64,000 nucleotides of DNA, taken from assembly GCA_032622095.1 (NCBI GenBank), contig CP136063.1:122098723-122162722 (forward strand), written 5' to 3'. The notes beneath the pieces are model-generated. The model worked only from the letters and a program-made list of their open reading frames with translations. It was not told the origin of the DNA and did no database searches. This document shows, piece after piece, positions 46,961 to 58,575 of this stretch (positions are counted from its first letter, which is position 1; each line of letters opens with the position of its first letter). The position numbers and the translations under genes are program-made. Origin of the DNA: Siphonodentalium dalli (taxonomy: Eukaryota > Mollusca > Scaphopoda > Gadilida > Siphonodentaliidae).

Positions 46961-48398
46961 TCTATTTATTTTACATCACAAACGATGAACGAATTATATT
47001 ATTATTCTTTAAAAACTTACGATTAATATGTTAATTTATGGACTATTATAATAACGATACAAAACCTAGATAAAAGCAAATTATTTCTATACTATATTTG
47101 TTATTGTTGCAGCAGGTAGACAATTAACCCTCTTGGTTAAATTATGCTATGACAGCTCATTGTTTTATAAAATTGTACAATATATAGAGTATGAATATAA
47201 AATCTTAGTCATAGTCATTGTCCTGAGAGAAAAAATATATCCATTCTAGTAGCTCAATATAATGAGCTTTATCTTGGAAAGTACTTTAAAATGATGTATG
47301 CTTAAAAAGATAGATGGTTTATAGGATAATAGTACATGTATACCAATATATTTTTTTGTTGGGGGTGGGGCTAGGTGTCCCTGGTTACTTGACCTCCTCT
47401 ATAATGTGACCTCCTCCTTTAATAACCAGAACCAGCTTTTGAGTTACAGTAAAGATTTAGTTCAATGTAGTTTGAATACACATAAGACCAAAATAGCTTT
47501 CCAACTTAAATTCTTATTATGTCATAAGCCATAGAGCACCCAGTTAATCTCTGATTTTAAGTTCTCCATAGACTTCTTACAATAAGGAACACTCTTTTTC
47601 AATAGGTAATTGGCCACACAGGATAAACTTAGCACTTTGTTGGGCACTGTTGCATTAAATTCTTTGGAGTAGAGATGGTAGCCAAAATATTAAATGGCTA
47701 ATTGACTGTCCACTCCCATAACTCTACCACCTATAGTACTTGGTCACAAAGAAAGTTTTGATTCAGATAGCACACTTATCATTAGGTTAGCTTTAAGGTT
47801 TGACATGATTGCAATAATGCAGTTTGAATTTAGCCAGAAAGTGTTAGTAAACAAGGTCAGCCCCAACAATGAAGGGAGACCCCAATTCAGCTCCAAAACA
47901 TAATACCCAAGAAATCTGACCCATAATCCAATTGAATGAAATAACGCAGAATTTGAGATCTTTCATTTCACATAACGGGCAATTTTCGTATGGATGTCTC
48001 ACCATCAGAATAATAATTATACCTATAATCATCTTTTTTGTTGGGGTTCTAGATCATGCCACTAATCTCTAATCTGACTACGCCTGTAGAGGTCATAAAA
48101 AGTCCACCAGTTCAAAACCTGGAAACTTTTGATATTCCGACAGGGAACTTTATACAGCATTGAACAAATAATGCAGGTATGTATATATTCCACGTCAGAT
48201 AGCATCAGGTTTTGAACTAGCTGAAAATGATCTCCACCTTTAATAGAGCCAGAGAAGATATTATGATAGCATGATCTATTGGGGTTCATACCCATTTTAT
48301 CATGTAGGCCATATCACATCTATTTTATTGGTATAGAACCGAATGTACAGCAGGCTAATTTCACTGGCAATCCTTCCACTGCATGTTAAAATCGCTGA
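46961..48398. other. No gene recognised
   Basis: A+T-rich DNA. At 47390-47425 'acttgacctcctctataatg' plus tgacctcctcctttaat resembles a fragment of the 29923-30979 element terminus. Minus frames at 47844-48295 have no known motif. Confidence 0.35.

Positions 48399-48426
<28 letters not shown>
48399..48426. repeat. 28-C run
   Basis: Twenty-eight consecutive C, the longest homopolymer in the window. Its exact length is likely to be unreliable in any assembly. Confidence 0.95.
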
Positions 48427-48429
<3 letters not shown>

Positions 48430-48975
48430 AAACAAAGGACCTACTTGCCAAGATTTACAAATCAGATTTACAGTCAAAAATCCATGCTGCAAAAATCTAC
48501 CCAACTGCCCCAGGTATCATTTGACGGCCTAAATACCCTATGCAAATTGCAAACTCCAACTGCCTACACTGACCCCCCACCCCATATCTGACCGAAAATC
48601 CAAATAGTGAATTGAATAAAATAACTTAGAATCTGAGATGTTTCACTTCACAGAATCCCCAGCTTTAACTTTACATATGGACTTCCCAGCTTCATTGGGA
48701 GTGATTTTAGATAACACTTTGCAGTCTATTGCCTGTCCTTATGAAATCAGATGCCTAATTATTTTAGTCAGATTATATCTTTATGTTTTAGTAACAACAG
48801 AAGAAAATTATTTGACAATATTGTCTCATATGAGGTTAGCTCATCAAAATCAAAATTATGATGACATATGAAATAGGTATACATGTGCAGACAAAGGTTC
48901 ATATAGGTGCGTTCCCAGATGAAATATGACATTCCATTCTATCAGAAATTCTTCTCATTGCACATTTGTCATACC

Positions 48976-49269
48976 TCAATTTGAATTGGCTGATAGAATA
49001 TCAAAGAAACTTCGGTAATAAATTTTCTCAGGAGATGACCCATTGTGATGGGAATTATCTAGCTGTTCAATAGATTTGAACAGTGCTGATGCAGAACTAT
49101 CTTCTTTACAGGGACGTTCCGACAGAATCTCATCAATATAATGATAATACCTCAAACAAAATCTAATCTCCCTTTTATTATATCTCCGGATATTGATGTT
49201 CAAATAATTCTTTCTCCACAAAGATATATCTCCTGACTTCACAGACAATTGAAAGCCATTCTTTACCAT
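48976..49269 (-). CDS. Weak candidate coding segment, unassigned
   Basis: A 97-codon minus-strand frame. Its second half (from about LSERPCKEDSSASALF to the stop) has a mixed, soluble-protein-like composition rich in Ser, Glu, Asp and Asn, unlike the hydrophobic or low-complexity chance frames elsewhere. The frame lies about 0.9 kb downstream, in transcriptional sense, of the candidate first exon at 50173-50261, so it could be a terminal exon of the same gene. I cannot identify a domain, the acceptor site is not obvious, and no conservation evidence is available. A chance frame remains at least as likely. Confidence 0.15.
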   Translation of the reverse strand: MVKNGFQLSVKSGDISLWRKNYLNINIRRYNKREIRFCLRYYHYIDEILSERPCKEDSSASALFKSIEQLDNSHHNGSSPEKIYYRSFFDILSANSN

Positions 49270-50172
49270 GTAAGAAGCCTATACTCAGTTAGTATAAATT
49301 TACAAGCTTCAGCATACACAACTGACGTTGTTATTGATAAAAATATTGCAAAAATTTATTTAAAGTCATATAATCTGATTTTACAGTCAGGTTTATAAAT
49401 TTTATACCTTCTAATAAAAAATAACAGAGTTGAGATGGGCCTAATCTTGCCCACAGCATTATAGACATATCTAGCTTCATAATACACTGATCAGTCTATA
49501 TTATTTTCATGGAGACAAAATTCTATTCAGTTTACCTGATGTCTCAAAGACGTAAAATTCTCCAAAGCTTATTATACTTATTTTCCATTTCCTGTATTCC
49601 AGATTTTTGCTTCATCACAATACCAGTTTTTTATTTTTTCACAGTACAGGGTGACAATGATGATACAGTCGACATACATAGTTCTGGCCTGTTTGAACAT
49701 ACAAATTACGTACAGGCATTCTGGAATGAATACCAATTAAAACGTAATATTTCTTACCAAAGCGTCAATATATTGCTGAAAAACTTGCTTTCTTTCTAAC
49801 AATTTGCTGAGTGATCTTTATGCAACAACTGGAGGATAAAAGGACCCTTTTCATCTCTGATGTGGTTATTTTATAGGACTTCAATAAGAATTTTTGAGGC
49901 ATATAAATTCCATCGAGAAGTATTTCTCATATTTATGGACCTATTTAAATCCCTGCAACTGGACTGGAATGTGAAAAAGCGAGAACTGTAGGTCTAATTT
50001 GAGGATTCAAACTGCCACAATTAAACCTTTAAATTCAGTGGACAAAATCTCTAATAATGTGAAATTTGATGGACATCAATACAACTATAGTATATACCAT
50101 AAACAGCTGAATTGCATTTACATGTATGTACTTTGATCTTCATGATCATGTGTGTTTTATGATGACACTTAC
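49270..50172. other. Possible intron of the 50173-50261 gene
   Basis: If the exon at 50173-50261 is real, this stretch begins its first intron (GTAAGT read on the minus strand at 50172-50167). The 96-codon plus frame at 49509-49799 has no recognised motif. Confidence 0.25.
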
Positions 50173-50261
50173 CCAACACTTGCCAAGGTATGTCTGCGGC
50201 TGCCTTTCTTACTCCTTCTGAATACATTCAGATCTGTTATAACTCCGAAATCATCTTCCAT
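50173..50261 (-). CDS. Candidate first coding exon, unknown protein
   Basis: On the minus strand ATG at 50261-50259 sits in a good start context (AAC before it, G after it) and opens 29 codons plus two bases before a consensus donor, GG|GTAAGT, at 50173/50172. The peptide starts MEDDFGVITDLNVF and is followed by a strongly basic stretch RRSKKGSRRHTLASV. An acidic start then a basic, Ser/Thr-rich patch resembles a possible kinase-site or localisation segment at the N-terminus of an intracellular protein, but I do not recognise the family. It has no signal peptide or membrane segment. The exon ends in phase 2, so the next exon must begin with one base completing a Gly codon. Following exons should lie at lower coordinates; I could not identify one with confidence. 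An unrelated chance frame remains possible. Confidence 0.4.
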
Positions 50262-51752
50262 GTTGCCGACACTGTAGAGCGATCACAGGTATAATCCAGT
50301 TTACAAATGCACTAAACAAGTCTCACAAATCTCATGAAACGATATAACTGATCCACTCAAATGAAGTCGATTTCACTTGTTTGAGTAATTATCAATTTGA
50401 AGTATTGTGGTAGCGTAAGCAGGTTTAGTAATGAGACAGATAGTTTATAAAGGAGTTCCAGCTACGAATCCAATGATCGCTGTAAAATTAAGAAAGAGGC
50501 ACAATCTAGTCCATCAAAAGAAAACCTCCAGGAATAAACATAACATTTATGCGAGAGAATTATTAAATATTCTGTTGGCTGATAGCTCCACAAAGACTCA
50601 ACGAGTCATTAAGAGAAAGTTTTCTGTAGGTAGTTCAACAAATATGCAGGTAATTTAACGAGCCAACAGTGTATGAAAACTTGCTCTGTGATGAACTATT
50701 TCCAGCAACCAATTCAGTGGAGAATAGAGCGACACTAACACACAAGCTTCCTTCAGTGACTACTAGGATACTTCACAATCTATCATGCGAAAGTGATTAT
50801 TCCCACTATAAATTATAGTGAACAGCATGTGGTCCGAGATATTAATCTACCTTTAGGTGGTTTCAGCAGCTTCAAACAACCTTTAATTTGATATGTCAAT
50901 CCTTTCTTAATTAAGAATCTCAACACAGGTATAATCCTGTTAATTAATTTGTCCAGATGTCTAAATTGAAAATGTATAAGGCCACTTCGAGGAGTTTTAA
51001 GTTAATTCAAATCCATGGTCATAATGAATTGTAATCACAGTATGGCATGAACAAACTATGTCCTAGTGATACTCAACTCCTGAATCCATCATTGGAATCA
51101 TCTAACTCCACATTGCAGCAGCTATTATAAAGCATAGATGCCTCCGTCATCTGTTGTGACTTGTGACATTAAAATCTTCCGCTGTGTGTTTGTGATCATT
51201 AATCATTCACATGCCACTACTCCAGGGTAGGCATGCCACGGTGAAAGCTTTCGGTCAATAAAAAGTAACTTATCTTCAACAGGCTTCGTATAAGATAACA
51301 GGTAGTAAGTCTCCTTTATTTGAGGTGTATCTTCTGCTCTTACACCAGCTGGGGACAGATGTTGATGAAGATGGAGTCTAATTCTAGTTTATTAGTAAAC
51401 AATGAGAAAAAATTTATAAACAAAATCAATGCCTATATCTGCTGGCTATATGGCTATGAATTTATGATAGTGTTGAGGTGTCTACAATTATGAAAGAGCA
51501 AAGTTTATCACACTTATTATTGCAAAGTAATTTATGAATCTGATCCCTTTGGATTCATAAGCTGTGCATGCAGCACTTGGGAACTCTTACATATAAACTA
51601 CTGGAATAATTAATAATCTATGTTTAGATCCTGGACAGTTGATACTGTCTTGCTCAATTCATGTATGTGAGTGAAGTCTTTGCAAGAGAGCTGAATGATT
51701 CTTGTCCACAGAATTGGCGACATAAACAAATGATTGAAAGAGGTATTATTTT
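50262..51752. other. Upstream region of candidate exon; no gene seen
   Basis: Would contain the 5' UTR and promoter of the 50173-50261 gene if real. I see no clear TATA box or CpG-rich promoter. The 75-codon plus frame at 50431-50658 is Lys/Arg-rich but unassigned. Confidence 0.3.
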
Positions 51753-52045
51753 TACCAATGGTATACACAATCCTGTATTCTATCCGTATTAGTCTGATTG
51801 AAATTCCTATATACCAACAGTATACACAATCCTGTATTCTATCCGAATTAGTCTGATTGAAATTGAGGTATTCCTATATACCAACGGTATACACAATCCT
51901 GTATTGTATCCGAATTAGTCTGATTGAAATTGAGGTATTCCCATACCTTATGATACCTATGGTACACACAATCCTGTATTCTATCCGTATTAGTCTGATT
52001 GAAATTGAGGTATTCCCATACCTATGGTACACACAATCCTGTACT
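51753..52045 (+). repeat. Tandem repeat, 59-75-bp units, about five copies
   Basis: acacaatcctgtattctatc recurs with anchors at 51765, 51824, 51891, 51966 and 52031 (spacings 59, 67, 75, 65). It alternates with attagtctgattgaaatt and a ggtattcc(t/c)ata box. Unit length varies through insertion of gaggtatt and of an extra ttatgatacc. The 76-codon plus frame translates the repeat. Confidence 0.9.
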
Positions 52046-54109
52046 CCAAGATGCTTTATAAATAACTATCTAAACATGCCAGGTTAATTTTCAAATGAGA
52101 TGTCAAAATCCATCGAAAGCTGGATATCGTAGATAAAATGTGAATACAACAAAACACTATAAATAAGCAACGAAGTTCCATATAGAGTGTAGATAAATAG
52201 GTAATTATTTCAGATCAACCAGAACAGAGCACAGGTGATTTGTCAGGTGAGGTTACATAAAGGCTGAGGCAGGTGTATAATGACAGATATTTCCAATAGC
52301 ATCCATTCAAAGAAGATAAGCTTCAGGAAATACACAGTGTACCATTATCCAATATGTTACCCACAGAGCATGGCATTCGTTTCCGATAAGTTTGACATGT
52401 TGATATTGTCCAACCCACAGGAAATCCGGACTGATTGGAAAATGCCAGTGCAGCCAGACCATACTACTATACTAGGACTTGTTAGCCCCCTGGGGTGGCA
52501 TAGCTTGTTATTATGTTATTATACCATGATCATTGCTTTGGAAATGGGGATTAACCTCAGTGGTGACCCAGTCTGCATGGAGCCAATACACAATGGATCA
52601 GGAGAGTGTGTTTATTATATGGATTGTTTTGTAATAATGCTGTGCTGTTGGTAATTATATAATCGACAATGTCTGAGATAATATGAACAAGTTAATATTT
52701 TGGGCTAGCTTTTTTTAAATGATGGGCCATCTTACACCCCCCAACTGCACCCCTGTCCCATCTCCGGATCCACACACTCGTAAATTTTTATTCATTTCAG
52801 TGATGGCCGGTGTTTCTTGTTGAATTTGCCAATGTGCCTGCAATAATCAATGGCACATACACACTGAACTCAATCATTATCAGTTATTATTTATAATTTT
52901 CATATTGGTGACCATATATATTTTTAAAGATGTGCTCTCTATTAACATATCAACTGGGTCTTTCATTTTGTGTTTAATATACTTCCATATTTTAATATGG
53001 AAATATACTGATTTTGTTATTTTTATGTTTCTCTATTATTATTATCATTATTATTATTATACTTCCATATTTTAATATTCAAAACGAATGAATATATGTT
53101 GGTTTTCATAAGCTATTTTTATTTAGAATACTGAGGCGAACATATGGGGAAAGTTAGGTCAATGTTGCATCAGGGAGGTGGGCAGGGAAGGAGGTGTCAA
53201 AAAGGGGCCATATTTTATTTTGCTTCAAAGATCACCAATCTCAGAATATATAGAAGCTTCCCACCGAATCCCAAAAAATGTGCATGTGTCAAAACACAAG
53301 CAGCTTCTAAAAATTTACACCTTGTGTGTTATGTAGTCCAGGAATGTTCACAGGGCAGGCCTTACAATCTGACGAGAATCCGAATCATGATTCTCATTTT
53401 GATTCTTGTAAAAAGTCTTGATTCCCTGTAGAAACGCTATGTTTGGATTCTCGCAAAATCTGATGAATTTTAAGGGTTTCAGGGTAACGCTGGGCATGTC
53501 TCGGAGACAAGTACATATAACATGCAGCTGTGCCAAAAATTATATATCAGTATATAGAGTATCTAAGAGGCGACAATTATAGAATCGCATAAATTTCTTG
53601 AATCGGTGATAAATACCAGAGTTAAACGAACTTAAAGGAATATTATTCTGAAATTTGTTAGTATCTTCTTTCAATGTACCTATATTATTTAATTAAAATG
53701 TCCAATTTGCCAAAATAATCTTGTGTTTGATCATTATTTGTTTTTTATAATGAAAAAAAAATTCCGCAGAATACCGAAGATCTTATGTTGTAGACGAAGT
53801 CACATGATTGAAGTCACATGATCAGCGGTTGGTGCAGTCACATGACTTAACACGTGACAATGATGTAGCGATTAGGGTTTTTTTTACTTCATATTCATTT
53901 TGAATTTATACCAACTTATTACTGCCTTATCCTGTTTGCAAGTTTATCTATGTATATATGGCATTGGGCGTATATTAACGACCTGTTTGTGTCAATTACG
54001 CATAACAATAACATTATAAAATATATAAACGTTGGCCGTGGTTCGTTTGAACATCCAATTATATAACACTATTTGAATGAGGGAAACAAATCCGGTTTAA
54101 TAAGTAATC
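52046..54109. other. About 2 kb without recognised gene
   Basis: The longest frame is 124 codons (52280-52654, plus). It is rich in Ile, Met, Cys and Tyr with no identifiable domain; I consider it unsupported. An (ATT)n run is at about 53035-53060. Confidence 0.35.
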
Positions 54110-54560
54110 ACATATATAAACGCTCTTTATTCGCAACATATCGGGAATAGGCTTAACAGGGAATGCTCTTTATTGAGTCACGGTAAAGGAAAATAGGGAC
54201 TCAACTTAGAATAGTTGTCATCGTGAATATTTACTAATTACATCAATACACGTAAATACATGAACACGAATTTCCATGTATATGCTTTATATACCTGTCA
54301 AAGTCATAGCAATTTCCGGTTTATTAAAAGCTTTTTATTAGCACCATATCAAGAATACGCTTAACATGGAACGCTCTTTATTGAGTCATGGTGAGGGAAA
54401 GTGGGGACATGACTTTAATAGAATAGTTGTCATCATGAATATTTACTAAATTATTCATCAATATACTCCCCACTTTAACTGTAATTTTATGTATTCATAA
54501 CCATGCACGGACTTATAAAACTTAAACGCTCTTTATTTGGTATATGCAGTCGCTTTTAAG
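54110..54560 (+). repeat. Diverged direct repeat, ~210-bp period
   Basis: cgctctttattcgcaacata, gaatagttgtcatcgtgaat and atttactaa at 54120-54240 recur about 212 bp later (gaatagttgtcatcatgaat at 54421). A third unit begins with aacgctctttatttgg at about 54524 and stops soon after. By eye the two full units differ at roughly one base in seven, so the duplication is old. Confidence 0.7.
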
Positions 54561-55916
54561 TGGGTTACCCACAGAAATCCCGCCAAATGTCACGTAAATG
54601 AACATCCGAAAACACTGCATTTATTTGGCATGAATGAATGAATGAACGAAAAATTATTGTGAATATACGGGACATATATATGGAAAATTAAAACAACATT
54701 GTGAACATGCACCCGAATAGAGTTCATGAAGGCTTGATTTTCGATAAGCTTTATTTTTGACACGAGAGAGTTAATATCTACCCTGCTCATTCAGCCATCT
54801 ATATTTTTGTCAAAACAATAACTTTCCAAACAGCACATATGACAAATCACAAGTGAAGATAACTCACCGGGCGATGACAATTCACCATGCATACACAATG
54901 TTATTGACATGCCCCGCAGTAATTTCATTACACTCACGTGCTCATGTCGATTCCGCATTTTATATCGCCACAGATGATGTCATATAGGTAAACACAATTA
55001 ACTCCGATTCCGTGTTTTTAATTAGTGTACTCATTTGACGTCATATGAGGATTTACGACAGAGATAGCCGACAAACGATGGGGGTATTATTTAATTATTA
55101 TTTAATTCTCGGCTTATTTATTATGAGATTGTTGTGGGACTTGGATCATTGTGATCATAATAGGGGTGGCTTTCCGATAGTACATTATTTCATTGACGTT
55201 TGTTAAGTCTCACAGTATATTTCATGGCATATCCACCCAAAATTAATTGGATGGATCTTTTTTAGGAGGGGGGGGGGTATAAAAAGATTGCAATTGAAAT
55301 GCTATATTTTAAACCATGTTCCAAAACATGTGAACATTTTAGGTCCATTATTGTAATGGATCCCCCTGGCAGCTAGTCTCCATTGTGGTTTGTGAAACAA
55401 ACAGCCAATGTTACACCAAAGGAACAATAATCTGAGATAAAAGCCTGTTCGCTGTCATGGCTGAAGGCCCCATTAGGCGAGTTTGTGCAATGTCAATCTC
55501 TTGATTCATCTGGAGAATATTAATTCAACATTTCTGCAAAATTCACAGGAAACCTTAATCATGGGTTCCATTACATCGGCTGGTAGGGAGTTTATTCGTC
55601 ACTTTCCCCTCAGTAGCCAAACACATATTACTCTAACTTTGAGTATCTAACCTCTTCTCAATGATCAGGCTTCTCAATGTTAAAAACAAATGAAGGCCAC
55701 AATAAAAATTGCTAGATTTTCATCCACTATAAAAAAAAATTCAAAACTTCTAATTTTAATAATTTGTGGGAATTATGTACATGTACATCGGGGAGATGAA
55801 GACGCTGACCAGGAATATTTTATGTGTATATCTTCTTTTGAAGAAACAAAAACATGCATTACTATATTTGACTAATTAAAAACAAAACAACTGAGTGATA
55901 CCCTTTATATATATTA
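54561..55916. other. No gene recognised
   Basis: A+T-rich DNA with a short G-run at about 55267-55275. Frames at 54590-54790 and 55690-55875 are unassigned. Confidence 0.4.
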
Positions 55917-56993
55917 CTAGAAGGTGACTTCGTCCGGGCTTTGACCTTGAATTGTCCATTTTGAAGGTCAAGGTCAAGTGGGGTCACGATTTGACCAGTC
56001 CAAAACACTGCCCGGACAAAAGTACCCGACAAACGTGCCCGTCGGAATCCATCCGGTTTTACCCGATTTGACCTTGAATTGATCATTTTGAAGGTCAAGG
56101 TCAGATCGGGGTCACGATTTGACCCGTCCAAAACACTCAGTGGACAAAAGTAACCCTATGTATAAAATTTCGTCGAAATCCCATCAAAATTGGCGATTTG
56201 ACATTGAATTGACCGGATTTCAAGGTCAAGGTCACATCGCACGGGCAAATGAATATGCTTATGAGACTCCCCATACGAAAGTACCCCCACATACCAACGG
56301 GCTTTGATCTTGAATTGTCCATTTTGAAGGTCAAGGTCAAGTGGGGTCACGATTTGACCAGTCCAAAACACTGCCCGGACAAAAGTACCCGACAAACGTG
56401 CCCGTCGAAATCCATCCGGTTTTACCTGATTTGACCTTGAATTGACATTTTGAAGGTCAAGGTCAAATCGGGGTCACGATCTGACATGTACAAAACACTC
56501 AGTGGACAAAAGTAACCCTATGTAAAAAAAAATCGTCGAAATCCCATCAAAATTGGCGATTTAACCTTGAATTGACCGGATTTCAAGGTCACATCGCACG
56601 GGCAAATGAATATGCTTATGAGACTCCCCATACGAAAGTACCCCCACATACCAAGTTTCATCGAAATCCCATGATATTCGGGCGTTTGACCTTGAAATGA
56701 CCCGATTTCAAGGTCAAGTCGCATGGGCAATTTAATAGATTTATGCCACTCCCCGGCTGAAGGTCCGCCCACATACCAAGTTTCATCGAAATCCCGTGAT
56801 ATTCGGGCGTTTAACCTTGAAATTACCCGATTTCAAGGTCAAGGTCACGTCGCACGGACAAATTAATATGCCTATGCCACCCCCCGGCCGAAAGTACCCC
56901 CCACATACCAAGTTTCATCAAAATCGGCTGGGCCGTTTTCGAGTTCATCGCGAACACACACAGACAGATCTTCCAAAATATATAATAGACTAG
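55917..56993 (+). mobile_element. TCAAGGTCA-rich dispersed repeat, copy 1
   Basis: Starts tagaaggtgacttcgtccgg and ends cgaacacacacagacagatc plus ttccaaaatatataatag. In between, an internal module (tttgaccttgaattgacc... / gatttcaaggtcaaggtcac, 'cataccaagtttcatcgaaa') is repeated several times with small changes. TGACCTTGA and TCAAGGTCA occur in alternating orientation, so each module can fold back. Frames on both strands translate these modules. The order of a conserved head, internal repeats and a gacagac/A+T-rich tail suggests a SINE-like or non-autonomous element. Confidence 0.65.
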
Positions 56994-57712
56994 AAGGTGA
57001 CCCGACTTCGTCCGGGCTTTGACCTTGAATTGTCCATTTTGAAGGTCAAGGTCAAGTGGGGTCACGATTTGACCAGTCCAAAACACTGCCCGGACAAAAG
57101 TACCCGACAAACGGGCCCGTCGAAATCCATTCGGTTTTACCCAATTTGACCTTGAATTGATCATTTTGAAGGACAAGGTCAGGTCGGGTCACGATTTGAC
57201 CCGTCCAAAACACTCAGTGGACAAAAGTAACCCTATGTATAAAATTTCGTCAAAATCCCATCAAAATTGGCGATTTAACCTTGAATTGACCCGATTTCAA
57301 GGTCATGTCACACGGGCAAATGAATATGCTTATGAGACTCCCCATATGAAGGTACCCCCACATACCAAGTTTCATCGAAATCCCGTGATATTCGGGCGTT
57401 TGACCTTGAAATGACCCGATTTCAAGGTCAAGGTCACGTCGTACGGGCAAATTAATAGGCATATGCCACTCCCCGGCCAAAGGTACCCCCACGTACCAAG
57501 TTTCATCGAAATCCCGTGATATTCGGGTAATTTCAAGATCAAGGTCACGTTGCACGGACAAATTAATAGGCCCATGCCACCCCCCGGCCGAAAATACCCC
57601 CACATACCCAGTTTCATCGAAATCGGCTCGGCCGTTTTCGAGTTCATCGTGAACACACAGACAGACAGACACACACACACAGACAGATCTTCCAAAATAT
57701 ATAATAGACTAG
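56994..57712 (+). mobile_element. TCAAGGTCA-rich dispersed repeat, copy 2
   Basis: Same head (tagaaggtgacccgacttcg, tccgggctttgaccttgaat) and tail (gacagatcttccaaaatata, taatag) as copy 1, directly following it. It has fewer internal modules, and a (ca)n/(gaca)n stretch at 57654-57686 precedes the tail. The head-to-tail arrangement suggests insertion into the tail of the previous copy, or tandem duplication. Confidence 0.65.
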
Positions 57713-58575
57713 CCGATGAGCCCGACGTTGTCCGGGCTATTCAAAAACCAAATTTCAAGTCGATAGCTCTACCCGTTTCCGAGATCTGGTCTGCGCATGC
57801 GCGAAGCTGGCGTCGCACGGGCTCGGCGACCCGATAAAATTCGTATCAGGGGAAAGATACATTCATATACCAAATTTCAAGTCGATAGCTCCACCCGTTT
57901 CCGAGATCTCGTCTGCGCATGCGCGAAGCTGGCGTCGCACGGGCTCGGAGACCCGATAAAATTTGTATACGGGGCAAGATACATTCACATAGCAAATTTC
58001 AAGTCGATAGCTCCACCCGTTTCCGAGATCTCGTCTGCGCATGCGCGAAGCTGGCGTCGCACGGGCTCGGCGACCCGATAAAATTTGTATCCGGGGCAAG
58101 ATACATTCACATAGCAAATTTCAAGTCGATAGCTCCACCCGTTTCCGAGATCTCGTCTGCGCATGCGCGAAGCTGGCGTCGCACGGGCTCGGCGACCCGA
58201 TAAAATTCGTATCCGGGGCAAGATACATTCACATACCAAATTTCAAGTCGATAGCTCCACACGTTTCCGAGATCTCGTCTGCGCATGCACGAAGCTGGCG
58301 TCGCACGGGCTCGGCGACCCGATAAAATTCGTATCCGGGGCAAGATACATTCACATAGCAAATTTCAAGTCGATAGCTCCACCCGTTTCCGAGATCTCGT
58401 CTGCGCATGCGCGAAGCGGGCGCCGCACGGGCTCGCCAATACGACAACGTCCACCGCCTGGTCAAACTACACACACGTACCAAGTTTCGTCCCGATCGGT
58501 CGAGAATCGTAGATTTGTATAAATGACAAACAAACAGACAAACAGACAAACAGACAGAGGTCTTCAAAATATATA
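57713..58575 (+). repeat. Six-copy 122-bp tandem array with element head and tail
   Basis: Anchor atttcaagtcgatagctc falls at 57752, 57874, 57996, 58118, 58240 and 58362, exactly 122 bp apart each time. Units contain 'cccgtttccgagatctcgtc', ctgcgcatgcgcgaagct and cgacccgataaaattcgtat. The head tagactagccgatgagcccg (57706) resembles the heads at 55917 and 56994. After the last unit come acgtaccaagtttcgtcccg and a (acaaacag)n tail to 58575. Because 122 is not a multiple of three, the overlapping 84-119-codon frames here are repeat artefacts. Confidence 0.95.

Noticed and set aside
52280-52654. Longest plus-strand open frame (124 codons)
   Set aside because: Cys/Ile/Met/Tyr-rich translation with no domain, no splice context, and of a length expected by chance in 64 kb of six-frame A+T-rich DNA.
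55862-57695. Frames such as the 142-codon minus frame with recurring GMWGYFRMGSL-type peptides
   Set aside because: Repeated modules of a dispersed element, open on both strands and containing no recognised domain.
57797-58567. Overlapping frames of 84-119 codons on both strands, rich in Arg and Ala
   Set aside because: Translations of the 122-bp tandem repeat, which shifts frame in every unit; the same peptide recurs because the DNA does.
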